Source: Oegoconia quadripuncta
Taxonomy: Eukaryota; Arthropoda; Insecta; Lepidoptera; Autostichidae
Assembly: GCA_949316235.1 (NCBI GenBank)
Contig: OX438748.1
Span: 6,389,001 to 6,453,000 of the forward strand
DNA length: 64,000 bases
Direction: 5' to 3'
Position numbers and translations under genes: made by a program. Position 1 is the first letter of the stretch. Each line of letters starts with the position of its first letter. Shown piece after piece: positions 22,858-32,442 of the stretch. Under the pieces are notes generated by a model that was not told the DNA's origin, did not search any database, and worked only from the letters and a program-made list of their open reading frames with translations.

Positions 22858-22967
22858 GTTCTTCCTTTTCAGAATTTCGAGATTCAGTCCGCAAATCCAA
22901 GATAGTTGTCCCGTCACAACCATCTTGGATTTGCGGACTGAATCTCGAAATTCTGAAAAGGAAGAAC
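22858..22967. repeat. Long perfect hairpin, 46-bp arms
   Basis: Arms at 22858-22903 and 22922-22967 are perfect reverse complements over 46 bp (left arm begins GTTCTTCCTTTTCAGAATTT). Within the 18-nt spacer, GTTGT and ACAAC can pair after one mismatch, leaving a 6-nt loop, CCCGTC. A transcript from either strand would fold into one stem of about 52 bp. Nothing next to it looks like a transposase. It could be a foldback mini-element, an inverted duplication or a small-RNA precursor; the sequence alone does not decide. Confidence 0.85.
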
Positions 22968-24360
22968 CTCCGGAAGAAAGGAAGAATTGCCCCGGCAATC
23001 CGGGGTGGTGGGTTCCTCATTCCTCAATTATACATTGTAGACATGAAGTTGTGAGGCCTTGAGCTAATTATTGGAAATAGTATTCCAATCTTAAAGCATT
23101 GCATTTTACACAGAATTGCGCAGAATATTTCAACGCTATCACCCGTTACTGGAGCCACAGCAACTTGACCGAATAAGCTACGGCCATTCCCGCTCGTCTA
23201 CTCGCGGCGTTATTTCGATATCAATAACGAATTAAGGACTGGATAACCGTTAATTGATCGACCGTGGTGACATTTCACTGCGGATGCCTCACACGGGCGG
23301 CGTATTTGATCTCCGCCGCCATGTCGCTTCCACACGTCCGTCAAAGGACGCCGCTACGATTAAATTCATACGTACAACTATGCGACAGTTGTCTAGTTTC
23401 TGTGTTCGTGGTGACGGTTAGGAGTTTTTATGAAAAGCGGCACATTTTATTGTCCTTCTGTAGGTTAATTGTGGTATTAAACAATCACTAGATTGGCACG
23501 GAAAAACATAATTAAACGATCGACAAGTATCGACCGTTGACAGAAGAGAGAAATACAGATGTCTTAAGTTATTATAATGCCGATTGGTTATTTCACAGCA
23601 TTGTAAACCGAATGATGACAACTTTAGTTATGATGCCATCATGATGACAATTAAAACACCGAAAATAAATATTAACGAAACAAACAAAGATATTGTGTAA
23701 CACATAGTTGCAAATTGCCACAAATTATTACAGCTTCGCTATACATATACTGGATATTTTGCCATTCTTCATGTAAATTTTTAACTGTGACTTATTTGGT
23801 AGACAAGTTAAGAAATCCTCCTAAAGATAAACCTTACATTAAAGACGATCGATGGATGCTCTCAAAATGTTAATTGGAGTAAAATATCACTCCAACAACT
23901 TAACCGGTAATTTCGCAAAACGGGATCACGACAAAATTACGTAAACAGTCTTGAGACTGCTAAAAATCACGACACAAACACTAATAATAACGTAGTGAAA
24001 TATTCGTCTGTCGGAGACCCGATAAATTATCCGGCCAATTCTTTAAGAACTGCCGCCGCTCCTTTTGGAGTAGGCGAGTGGAGGATAAGAGAAGGTAGTG
24101 GATAGGTAAGGAGAGGTCAAGAAAAAGTGGCGGGTTAAATACTAAAAGAGACGGCCCGTGAAAAATGGAAGACATGAAATAATGTCGAGTGCCACGCGAA
24201 GTGTTTTGAAAACGGCGCAGTTGAGTCTAGAAGGGTATAATTGCTTTAAGTTTTGCAATCAAGCACTTGTTTTGGTTAGTGCTGGTAAGTGGCGATGAGG
24301 GGTCTTTATTGCTATTGGTACGTAACTTTCCACAATGACAAGTTTTTAATTAAATTTAAT
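22968..24360. other. Unassigned DNA with a CpG-richer patch
   Basis: The block 23150-23420 is richer in CpG than its surroundings (CTACTCGCGGCGTTATTTCG, CACACGGGCGGCG, CGCCGCTACG) and shows no repeat similarity elsewhere in the window. It may be conserved non-coding or regulatory DNA. No gene is recognised. Confidence 0.35.
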
Positions 24361-24665
24361 TTCTGTGGTATTTAGTTCGATATGGGGAGTAACTTGTGCG
24401 GATACTTTGTCACCGTCTCATATACAAGGAACTGTCCTCAAAGCTGGATCCGCGGCTGAACATGCTCAAAGTCACAAACGCCGTAAATATGAAGTCTATA
24501 ACAACGAGTTTGCAGCGCTTACAGTGGAGACATTCGGCCCTTATTCGCCTAAAATCGTATAATTTATTAGACTGGTCCACGCCTCCGGAGACCTGAGAGC
24601 TGGCTCCTTTGCTCAGCAGCTAAGCTTATGCATTCTGGGTACTATGTTTTACGGAAGCGAGTTAG
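24361..24665 (+). pseudogene. Retroelement polyprotein C-terminal relic
   Basis: The frame from 24365 reads GVTCADTLSPSHIQGT, then AGSAAEHAQSHKRRKYE and TVETFGPY. After a frameshift at about 24560 the sequence continues as SGDLRAGSFAQQLSLCILGT. This order (V.DTLA.SH, AG.AA..A...K..KY, VETLGP, GD.RA.S...Q..SL.I..G) is the C-terminus I associate with a widespread family of animal retroelement RT proteins. The clade is uncertain. The RT palm is absent and at least one frameshift is present. Confidence 0.55.
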
Positions 24666-24994
24666 ACGGCGTATTTTTACTATAATATTAAGACTTAATA
24701 TTTTATTAAGACTTAAGATTGACAAATAATTTGATGTAATGACTATAGTTATAATTGTTTGAAGCGAAGTCGAGAATGTAATCAAAGCATTAGGAGACTA
24801 GTACAAGAGAATACTATAAGAGTTAGATAATAGACATTCATCACTTAAAGATCCGGTTTTTTACGTATTTGAAACCCTTTATTTATAGATACTTTCGTAG
24901 AATAAATCTTATGAGGCGTGATCACACATTGTTTTTACCAGATTTTAATCAGGCGAGTTATTCCCTAACTTCATCGATATTGTAATCGATAAAG

Positions 24995-25582
24995 ATGTCC
25001 AATGAGAAAACGTCATATTGCCGAGCGAGCAATGCGCCCACCAATCACACGTCAGCACGTAATCGATGACGATATCGATGGAGTTACACAATAGCACCGC
25101 AAGTCATTGGTTTATTAAAAACTCAAATAAAAAATTGGTTTATTAAATTGGTCAAATAAAAACTCAATAACATCATGGGATAAGAAGTTATATCACACGA
25201 AATCATTTGTAAAAAAAATAGATATTAGTGATTCTACAAAATATGAATAAAATATTTTGCACAGAAAAAAAATAAACAGAATAGAATACAGTTCATGTCA
25301 GTGTTTGCTTATCATTTAAATATTCAAAAATTTGATATTAGCCTAATCGAATTTTATAAGAACTATTAATAAGATATTGAGCAGTTTTGCATACCCATCC
25401 GGAGCCGATGATAATACAATAATCCAAAAAGGTAGTGTCTATTGTCGACTATACTTACAGTAAGGTATCTAGTAGTTGAAAGTCAGTAACGATTACTGTT
25501 TTCGTAATTACTGATTCTAGCGCTGGTGTGTGATGGTTTGTTCATTTCTCGCTCGGCAATTTGACGGTTTTCCTTTGGTCAA
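24995..25582. mobile_element. MITE-like element with about 55-bp imperfect TIRs
   Basis: The left arm (about 24995-25057) and the right arm (about 25522-25582, reversed) share ATTGCCGAGCGAG exactly. They stay similar on both sides: GTCCAATGAGAAAACGTCAT against GACCAAAGGAAAACCGTCAA outward, and CCAATCACACGTCAGC against CCATCACACACCAGC inward. The internal part is AT-rich and non-coding. I could not fix the terminal bases or a target duplication, so the superfamily is open. Confidence 0.55.
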
Positions 25583-26351
25583 CATTATCATCATTTTATT
25601 ATTTTTCATATTTATTATCTCTATTATTCAAATGTTTTATGTTTATTAATCTGGTATTATTTTTATAGATACCTACTCGCAATGTTATACCTGTCTATGT
25701 TTATTTTTTCTTTATACACCTCCATTCTGATCACCCACCTGTAAAGTCAACACGTGACGTCATCGTAAAAACCAATTCCCCTTTTGCCACAAAATTGCTC
25801 AAATTACACAACTAAAGAGCATCGTTCAATTAGTCCAGTTCGAGTGCACTGAAGGTAACCCTGCCAATTATAAAGATACAGATCACAAGCCGCGTGTGTG
25901 GAGAAACGGAGACATCCCCACCGTGACCGCGTTGTAATGGAAAAAACTCAATTAAGGTAATTATAGTGGCAGGTGTACACGTCGTGCGACGATGACTGTT
26001 TTCTATTTTTGAATTTTGTTTTTAGAACTGTGTTTTCGTGTAGTTGTGATTGAGTTATGTAAAGAGACGGCTTTCGAAATGATGGTCTTGACTCGTTTAA
26101 TTCGTACACTTTTGGTGAAACTAAGGGAATTACTTATCGAGATCGCTAATAATTGTTTACTAGAGAAAGATGTACCTATTGAAGAGAAGTAGATATTATA
26201 TCTACTGATTGTACCAGAGTTAATGCCGCCGATCTGAATACACTAATATTGAAAGTAATCCTAATACGTAGCCCTGTCCTTTTTCATAAAGATTAATTTA
26301 CGGCGCTGTAACGACACTAGAATTTTTTTAAGAAATTTAATTGGCTTAATT
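25583..26351. other. Unassigned DNA
   Basis: Nothing recognised. Confidence 0.35.
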
Positions 26352-26632
26352 CTTGTTTACTGGCGACTCCACTCATAATTATGAACTTTTATCTAGCGAC
26401 CATAGCCGAATTCAGCCAAAAACTATTGGACTTCCATACTTAAAGTAATTTCAGCGCTTGCCTCCGGGTCCGGGCGACGCTGTAAAAGGCCTATCGGCGT
26501 GTCTGCACTTGTATGGATAATTGAAAGTTTTTTGATGGAATTAGACAATGGTTTCTTGGAGAAAGTTGTTCGTAATCAAGAGTGGCGTCACCAGCTAATG
26601 GGATTTACATGAATTCAAATTCACCCTGTATC
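26352..26632. mobile_element. Foldback element family C, copy 1 (left end lost)
   Basis: The right end reads ATGAATTCAAATTCACCCTG followed by TA, as in the complete copy at 63123-63463. Inside are family words GAAAGTTGTTCGTAATCAAG, AGCGACCATAGCCGAATTC and ATTGGACTTCCATA. A GC-rich foreign-looking block at 26453-26510 (CCTCCGGGTCCGGGCGACGC) interrupts the family sequence. The outer left arm is missing. Confidence 0.6.
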
Positions 26633-26784
26633 ATCATGTAGCACATGTGTCATCGAGTCACTGGAAACGCCAATGGTTGGATATCTGCGAGGCCAAAAGC
26701 TCGTAGATTAACAAATCTTGGTGCATCCAGCATTTATAGGTAGGTATAGGGATAGTTGTAAAGGTAAGTAAAGAAGTCTATATT

Positions 26785-27085
26785 CACATAACATAAAATA
26801 ATGTAAAAATGCATTGAAGAAGTACTTTATAGATGAAACTATGTAGGAAGTGCCTTTCCAACAAATTTTATTTCGATAGAGATACACATGTCTACTTGCT
26901 TTCGCATATCATCTTATGTATCCAGATATTTAAGTTACGTTACATACCTTTTGTAATAATTAATAATGTGGCGGGTCAGTGACCTCATTCGCACTACACA
27001 CAAACCTTTACAGGTTTTCGTAGGCGTTTTATAGTGAAGATTGTTTAAATAATGTTATATGGATAAATAAAGAAAAAAAAAAGTA
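26785..27085 (+). mobile_element. Poly(A)-tailed LINE 3' end, family D
   Basis: The segment matches, in reverse, 60117-60445. It contains the coding end CKNALKKYFIDETM and a stop at about 26846, then a 3' UTR with TGTCTACTTGCTTTCGCATA and GTGGCGGGTCAGTGACCTCA, and finishes with GGATAAATAAAGAAAAAAAA. One in-frame TAA replaces a glutamine codon of the other copy. It is a 5'-truncated insertion. Confidence 0.7.
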
Positions 27086-27764
27086 AATAATTTATTTTCG
27101 CCACAATGACATTTTACATAATTGTTTATTACACCTTAACCTATAACAGAGTACAAACGATAGGTCATATACAAAGGTGGAGTTATCTCTAAAAGAGATC
27201 ACCTGAGCATTGAAGTAGGAAACGGAGTAAATTTGGGGTTTTGTGAACAAATTGTGTGCAAAAGATAACTACTAAATACTACAACGAATAATAAATAATT
27301 AAAAAAAAAATATCAAATTATAAATTTACATAAAGTATGATATTTGTATTCGTAAATCAGTTTACGATTTATAATTATTGTTTATAAATATTGTACAAAT
27401 GTTAATAACTTATATGTGTAACATTTACCTACTACTGATAGATACCATTAATTAGTGAAATAACATGAACTGTAAAAATTACTTTATATACATTTTAAGT
27501 ATAATATTATAAATACCTACTACGAAATATATGTACATATGTATTAAGTATATACCTACATACACATAATAATATTACGAAAGATGGGAGAGGTAATGCT
27601 CTTTTAACCTTTTCTTAATCTTTAATAGGCATCATCACAGTTTATGGCGACTGCGTGCTTCATATAGGCGAACCTGTGTTACAAGTTACCGGCTCCACCC
27701 CATAACCAGATGACAACGGATACAAATGTAACATGAAAAATAAATTTAAAGATGCATGTAAATA
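27086..27764. other. Very AT-rich DNA
   Basis: Long A/T runs and TATA-like strings with no gene or element recognised. A TTTACGATTTATAATTATTG / complementary stretch near 27340-27380 can form a weak hairpin. Confidence 0.35.
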
Positions 27765-28047
27765 TTTCTTTTTAGGCACAATGGGTTACCTGGACTTGAC
27801 GCCAATCACACCTGATGTCAAGTTGAGGCCGAAGGTGAAAGCGTACTGACCCGGAAACCCCATTTTCTTTGGGCGACTGGTTATCTCATCTCTGACAACC
27901 GGAACACAACAATGCAAGTAACATTGCTGTTTGGCGACAGACTCGGATAAGATAGTGTCAACTATCCAGGCGGACATTTAAAATGCCCTATCACCAACCA
28001 AACCGAGTACACCACTGGAGATCAAACCCGCGACCTCCGATTCGTAA
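27765..28047 (-). mobile_element. SINE family A, copy 4 (head truncated)
   Basis: The minus-strand copy holds the family from the tail (27765-27785) through GGGTTTCCGGGTCAGTACGC and CATTTTAAATGTCCGCCTGG to the B-box region GGTCGCGGGTTTGATCTCC. It stops before the A-box region at about 28047. It is more diverged than the other copies. Confidence 0.75.
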
Positions 28048-28133
28048 TTATTCATAATAATTAAAGGTAATATCGTTTACAGTTTTATTCACCCCATATC
28101 CGCTACGTAATAACATTTCACAGTATTACAACA

Positions 28134-28282
28134 CTGTCCCGACAATGTCCCGTTCATCGCTGCAATGTGCGTCCGGTCCATTGGCCACACGCGCTATCCA
28201 TTTTACGGGACACTTCTCGCCGGTTATATGGAATTCGTGTAATTCAGTGGAACGTCCCGCCTTTACCGGTCGTCGTGTCCCG
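28134..28282. promoter_or_regulatory. Cluster of TGTCCCG motifs
   Basis: Within about 150 bp there are three TGTCCCG (28135, 28146, 28276), one CGGGACA (the same motif reversed, 28206) and one CGTCCCG (28253). The block is GC-richer than its flanks and sits between a SINE and a Harbinger-like element without resembling either. A binding-site cluster is one reading; a remnant of an unknown repeat is another. No gene start is visible beside it. Confidence 0.3.
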
Positions 28283-28465
28283 CTACGAGTTTACTCGGAA
28301 ATTTGTCACAGTTTCTGTTGACTAGAGGAGTATATCTTACTCGAAACTAAGTAAGTATGGGAAAGGACTGTAATGCAATAGAGTGATTTTCCGAGTGGTT
28401 TTTGGCGCTTAGGTGCACCCAGCCAGGTCTGGTCGCAGAGGTACAGACCCCAGGAAGATGGACCA

Positions 28466-29638
28466 GGGGGCCTACAATCACCTCTTATAGCAATATTACA
28501 GTAATATTACTTTGGAAATTCGTACCCCGACCGCCTTAAAACAAGCTTATTATAATATTGTTTTGTTAAGCAGTTTTGTGACGTCACCGCTGAATCATTC
28601 GCTCAATTCGTACCATCATCGTTGTTTAACGGTCGTTTGACAGCTAGTAATATTGCTCAAACGTCAAATTTTACAATCTTAAAAAAGTTAGTCTCTTGTG
28701 ATGGATTTATTATTGTTTTAGTGGTATAAGGATAATAAACCGTTATTTTCGCCTAAAAAAGTAAGTGGATGTGTTTTTCACAATAACTCTTAATAAATAC
28801 ATTGTGTTCATTGCGTAAACCGATAAGAAATACATTAAATGTGATGTGGTTTTAGATGGCCAATGATTACGAATTATTCGAGTTTCTGGAAGACGATGTC
28901 GCAGAGGATTTGTCGGAGAAGATGCAACGTCGAAGGCGATTACGTGAAGAATGTAATCCCTTCGATATTGACGAAGCTGAATTTGTTCGACGAGTTCTTT
29001 GTCTAGGATGCTTGCTTATTCTATAAATGCACAAAAATCACTAAAACATTAGTTTGTATTTACTTCTAGTCGCCATAATATAAATTCTATAAAACCAGTA
29101 AAAAATAATTTCAAACAAATAAAAATTTTATACCAAGATTATGAAATTAAGAAAGCGCCGCGCTTATTACTTTGACACAATGTTTCATTTTACGGAACGA
29201 CACCGGCGGCGGGAGCAGCGTTACTTCACATTTAATTTACGCTTTCTTGCATTACTTCAATGAAAATGTATATTTAAATTTATATATGCATAAATATAAA
29301 AAACTTTTATTTCTAATTACGCATTTCAACAATAAAAATATGAACATAAACGACAAAAATCATGCACAATATTTAAATAATTGCGTATACCGGAACGCTA
29401 TTATTATTCGAGGTGTGAAAGTGATAACGCTATACAAAGGTATAACGTTGTCTCGTTCTTCTGACTGCAAGGAATAGACAAATCATTCGTTCTTTCCCGT
29501 CTCTAAGCAGGAGTAAAACAATATTGTTTTGTATTATCGCTAGATGATCGCGGTACGAATTTGAGTAATATTACTTTAACATTGAAACAAAACGTTCCTG
29601 AAACATGATGGTTTTTAAAATGATCGTTGTAGGCCCCC
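28466..29638 (+). mobile_element. PIF/Harbinger-like transposon relic
   Basis: The ends are inverted repeats: GGGGGCCTACAATCACC at 28466 and, reversed from 29638, GGGGGCCTACAACGATC. Inside each end lies the palindrome AGTAATATTACT (28500-28511 and 29564-29575) followed by AAATTCGTACC (28516-28527, reversed at 29552-29562). The only transposase remnant is a 55-codon frame at 28856-29023. At about 1.17 kb the element is too short for a full Harbinger, and most of the transposase and the Myb-like gene are missing. A TWA target duplication is not visible. Confidence 0.6.
28856..29023 (+). pseudogene. N-terminal remnant of a Harbinger-type transposase
   Basis: The 55-codon frame starts at an ATG directly after a splice-acceptor-like TTTTAG (28850-28855). 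It encodes an acidic start (NDYELFEFLEDD) followed by MQRRRRLREECNPFDIDEAE and FVRRVLCL. The RRRR..R..NPF....D.EF..R pattern is the N-terminal signature of HARBI1-like DDE transposases. The frame ends with a stop where the catalytic domain should begin. A donor-like GTAAGT at 28761-28766 suggests a spliced 5' leader. It is not functional as a transposase. Confidence 0.5.
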
Positions 29639-29686
29639 AGGACGATGTTTCACAATATGAAAACATAAACAATCTGGTAAATAATA

Positions 29687-29976
29687 AACTCCCTTCTGGC
29701 GTCAGTCTTTTGAATCTCGCAACTTTGGGATCTTCAAGAGCAGGGTGAATAGGTATCTATTGAGATCGCGTGCATCATCTTCAGCAACATCGTCACTTTC
29801 AAATCAAATCAAATATGCTTTATTGTTTAAATAAGGAAGGTACATTTAAATATCTTATAGAAACTACAAACTAGGCGGCCTTATCGCTAACAGCGATCTC
29901 TTCCAGGCACTTCCACTTTCCTTCAGGTGAGATTGTGGTCAAACAGTATCCAGTTAATAATAAAAAAAATTGACAA
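29687..29976 (-). repeat. Repeat family R, copy interrupted by a LINE tail
   Basis: R-family sequence runs on the minus strand at 29687-29800, is cut by a 113-bp insert, and resumes at 29921-29976 (CAATCTCACCTGAAGGAAAG on the sense strand). The CACTTTC at the break is present on both sides. Both halves join to the expected family order. Confidence 0.7.
29801..29913 (-). mobile_element. 113-bp LINE 3' end with 7-bp TSD
   Basis: Bounded by CACTTTC at 29794-29800 and 29914-29920. On the minus strand it reads GGAAGAGATCGCTGTTAGCG, then GATAAGGCCGCC, and ends AACAATAAAGCATATTTGAT with a TTGAT-type tail. It is an extreme 5' truncation of the LINE type also seen at 16452-16612 and 61287-61340. Confidence 0.75.
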
Positions 29977-30192
29977 ATAACAATTTTCTTAAGGGCATTT
30001 GTGTAATTAAAAAAAATAATTTGATTTGAATCGATATTTCTATATTTTGCTTCCAATAAGTATAAGTACAGTCGGCTTCGAAAAACAGGGCTGTTTTACG
30101 TAATCAATAGTAGCGTGATGTGTATTCAATCTACACGAACCGCTGTTCTCTAAAATTACCCGGGCCACTAGACTACATGGAGAGTGCAGATT

Positions 30193-31088
30193 GCTGAGTG
30201 GAATTTGCTGAGTGGAATTTGCTGAGTGGAATTTGCTGAGTGGAATTTGCTGAGTGGAATTTGCTGAGTGGAATTTGCTGAGTGGAGATTGCTGAGTGGA
30301 GATTGCTGAGTGGAGATTGCTGAGTGGAGACTGTTGAGTGGAGACTGCTGAGTGGAGATTGCTGAGTGGAGACTGTTGAGTGGAGACTGCTGAGTGGAGA
30401 CTGCAGAGTGGAGACTGCTGAGTGGAGACTGCAGAGTGGAGACTGCAGAGTGGAGACTGCTGAGGGGAGACTGCGGAGTGGAGACTGCTGAGTGGAGACT
30501 GCTGAGTGGAGACTGATGAGTGGAGACTGCTGAGTGGAGACTGCTGAGTTGAGACTGCTGAGTGGAGACTGCTGAAGGGAGACTGCTGAGTGGAGACTGC
30601 TGAGTGGAGACTGCTGAGTTGAGACTGATGAGTGGAGACTGCTGAGTGGAGACTGCAGAGTGGAGACTGCTGAGTGGAGACTGCTGAGGGGAGACTGCTG
30701 AGTGGAGACTGCTGAGTGGAGACTGATGAGTGGAGACTGCTGAGTGGAGACTGCAGAATGGAGACTGCTGAGTGGAGACTGCTGAGGGGAGACTGCTGAG
30801 TGGAGACTGCTGAGTGGAGACTGCTGAGTTGAGACTGCTGAGGGGAGACTGCTGAGTGGAGACTGCTGAGTGGAGACTGCTGAGTGGAGACTGCTGAGTG
30901 GAGACTGCTGAGGGGAGACTGCTGAGGGGAGACTGCTGAGTGGAGACTGCTGAGTGGAGACTGCTGAGTTGAGACTGCTGAGTGGAGACTGCTGAGTGGA
31001 GACTGCTGAGTGGAGACTGCTGAGTGGAGACTGCTGAGTTGAGACTGCTGAGTGGAGACTGCTGATTGGCGATTGTTGAGCGGAGACT
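30193..31088. repeat. Minisatellite, 64 x 14 bp
   Basis: A tandem array with unit GCTGAGTGGAGACT. Unit starts fall on a strict 14-bp grid from 30193 to the last unit at 31075, which gives 64 units with no net insertion or deletion. The first six units end in AATTT, the next three in AGATT, and the rest mostly in AGACT, with scattered variants (GCAGAG, GAGTTGAG, GAGGGGAG, GATGAG). The plus strand is closed by TGA in most units. The minus strand (AGTCTCCACTCAGC) has no stop in any frame across the array but also no ATG. Confidence 0.95.
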
Positions 31089-31239
31089 ATTTTGTAATAC
31101 TTATGTATACGTCTAAGTGAATAGGAGAACTGTACATGCTTAAGCTTAAATGACCTTTAATCATGAATAATTGCTCTGTATTATTAGTTAGGTATGCACT
31201 AACAATCAGAATAATGTGTACTATTCAAAATAAATATGT

Positions 31240-31750
31240 TGAAACATTTATAGACTTGCGCGATTTAACGGAGATGGGCACATCCCATGTCACGTGTGCA
31301 TTTCTGTATATTGCGGTGAACCATGGATGTTGTTTCAAGCATTAATATTTCCTCTCTCTCTTATATTTAAGAGCTATGCTAGTGTCGGTGGAGTCCGTTC
31401 ATTAATATTTTAATGTTTGGAAAACCCAAAAGCTTTACTTTGGGATATTTCTGACCACCTCATTTGGAATAAAAGTCGAGACTTTGTGTGCATCTGCATT
31501 GAGAGCCCTATTTTCTAATTATTGCGAAATGATGTTATCTCATTTAATTTATTTAGGTAGGCATCAGAATTGAGAGCCCAAGTTATTTGATCGTAACGGT
31601 TTTGTTTCACGTTTAAGAAATTTAAGAATGTTTGCGTAAGGTTTTACCTATTTCTTACTAAAATCCCTGTAAGTATCTCATTTCGCAATAATTAGAAAAA
31701 TCGGCTCTCAATCCCGATGCACACCGAGACTTTATGTATGTTATGTACCT
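31240..31750 (+). repeat. Repeat family M, copy 1, interrupted by a MITE
   Basis: M-family words appear in order: GCATTTCTGTATATT, GGATGTTGTTTCAAGCATTA, TTTAATGTTTGGAAAACCCA, GGGATATTTCTGACCACC and GGAATAAAAGTCGAGACTTT. The family then continues after the MITE at 31734. Other copies are at 34895-36415, 48490-48690 and 54340-54560. There is no coding capacity, and the class is unknown. Confidence 0.6.
31486..31724. mobile_element. MITE with about 48-bp TIRs and 9-bp TSD
   Basis: The flanking 9-mers CGAGACTTT at 31477-31485 and 31725-31733 are identical. The element begins GTGTGCATCTGCATTGAGAG and, reversed, GTGTGCATCGGGATTGAGAG. The arms continue with TTTTCTAATTATTGCGAAAT on both sides, so the TIRs are about 48 bp with few mismatches. 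A third, direct copy of the GCATC..ATTGAGAGCCC motif lies inside at 31562-31581. A 9-bp duplication fits Mutator-like elements (8-11 bp). No transposase is encoded. Confidence 0.8.
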
Positions 31751-32156
31751 ACATATGAGAATCCATTATATTCCTGCACAAATCCGTTACTTTTAAGAGA
31801 AAACACCATAGAGACCTGAGATCCAAATCACATTACCACTCTTGTATCCAACGCCACAGTTTTACGAAATTGTTCTAACTGACATTTAGATATTCCCACT
31901 AATTGCAGGGAGGATGCTAAAGTTCTGACACGAAACAAGCGGTTCCGAGCGGTAATGTATGTTTAGTTACATAGATACACATGTATGTTAGAATGGGTCT
32001 CGTTAATCAAGTGGAGAGAGTCGGAGGCAATGACATGTTATTCTGACACAGGTTTAGTATAACAGTTTGGCAAGCCAAATAACATGTTCATGGGTACATG
32101 TAATTCAAAATGTGTTATGGGATCGAGCTTGGGCGAAGTCACACATTCACTAATCT
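31751..32156. other. Unassigned DNA
   Basis: Nothing recognised. Confidence 0.35.
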
Positions 32157-32442
32157 ACAGGGTGTGTATTTGCCATTAACTGGTGACGTCATTCTTCATT
32201 ACGAACTACTTTCCCGAAGGAACCATAGTCAAATTCCATAAAAAAAAATTCGATTACCCATACAAAGCCAACTATTCTGAAACCACCTTTAGTATGCAAG
32301 TCCAACAATTTTCGTCTGAATTCCCATTAACTGGTGTCGTCACTCTTGATTACGAACAACTTTCCCCAAGGAACCATAGTCGAATTTCATCAAAAAATTT
32401 GGGATTACCCATACAAATTAACCATTTTGGGTTTCAAACCAT

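Noticed and set aside
22821..23062. Overlapping 61-77-codon frames on both strands
   Set aside because: They exist because the perfect hairpin puts the same sequence on both strands. There is no coding evidence.
30193..31088. CRISPR array
   Set aside because: The 14-bp units are directly adjacent with no spacers, and the context is eukaryotic. It is a minisatellite.
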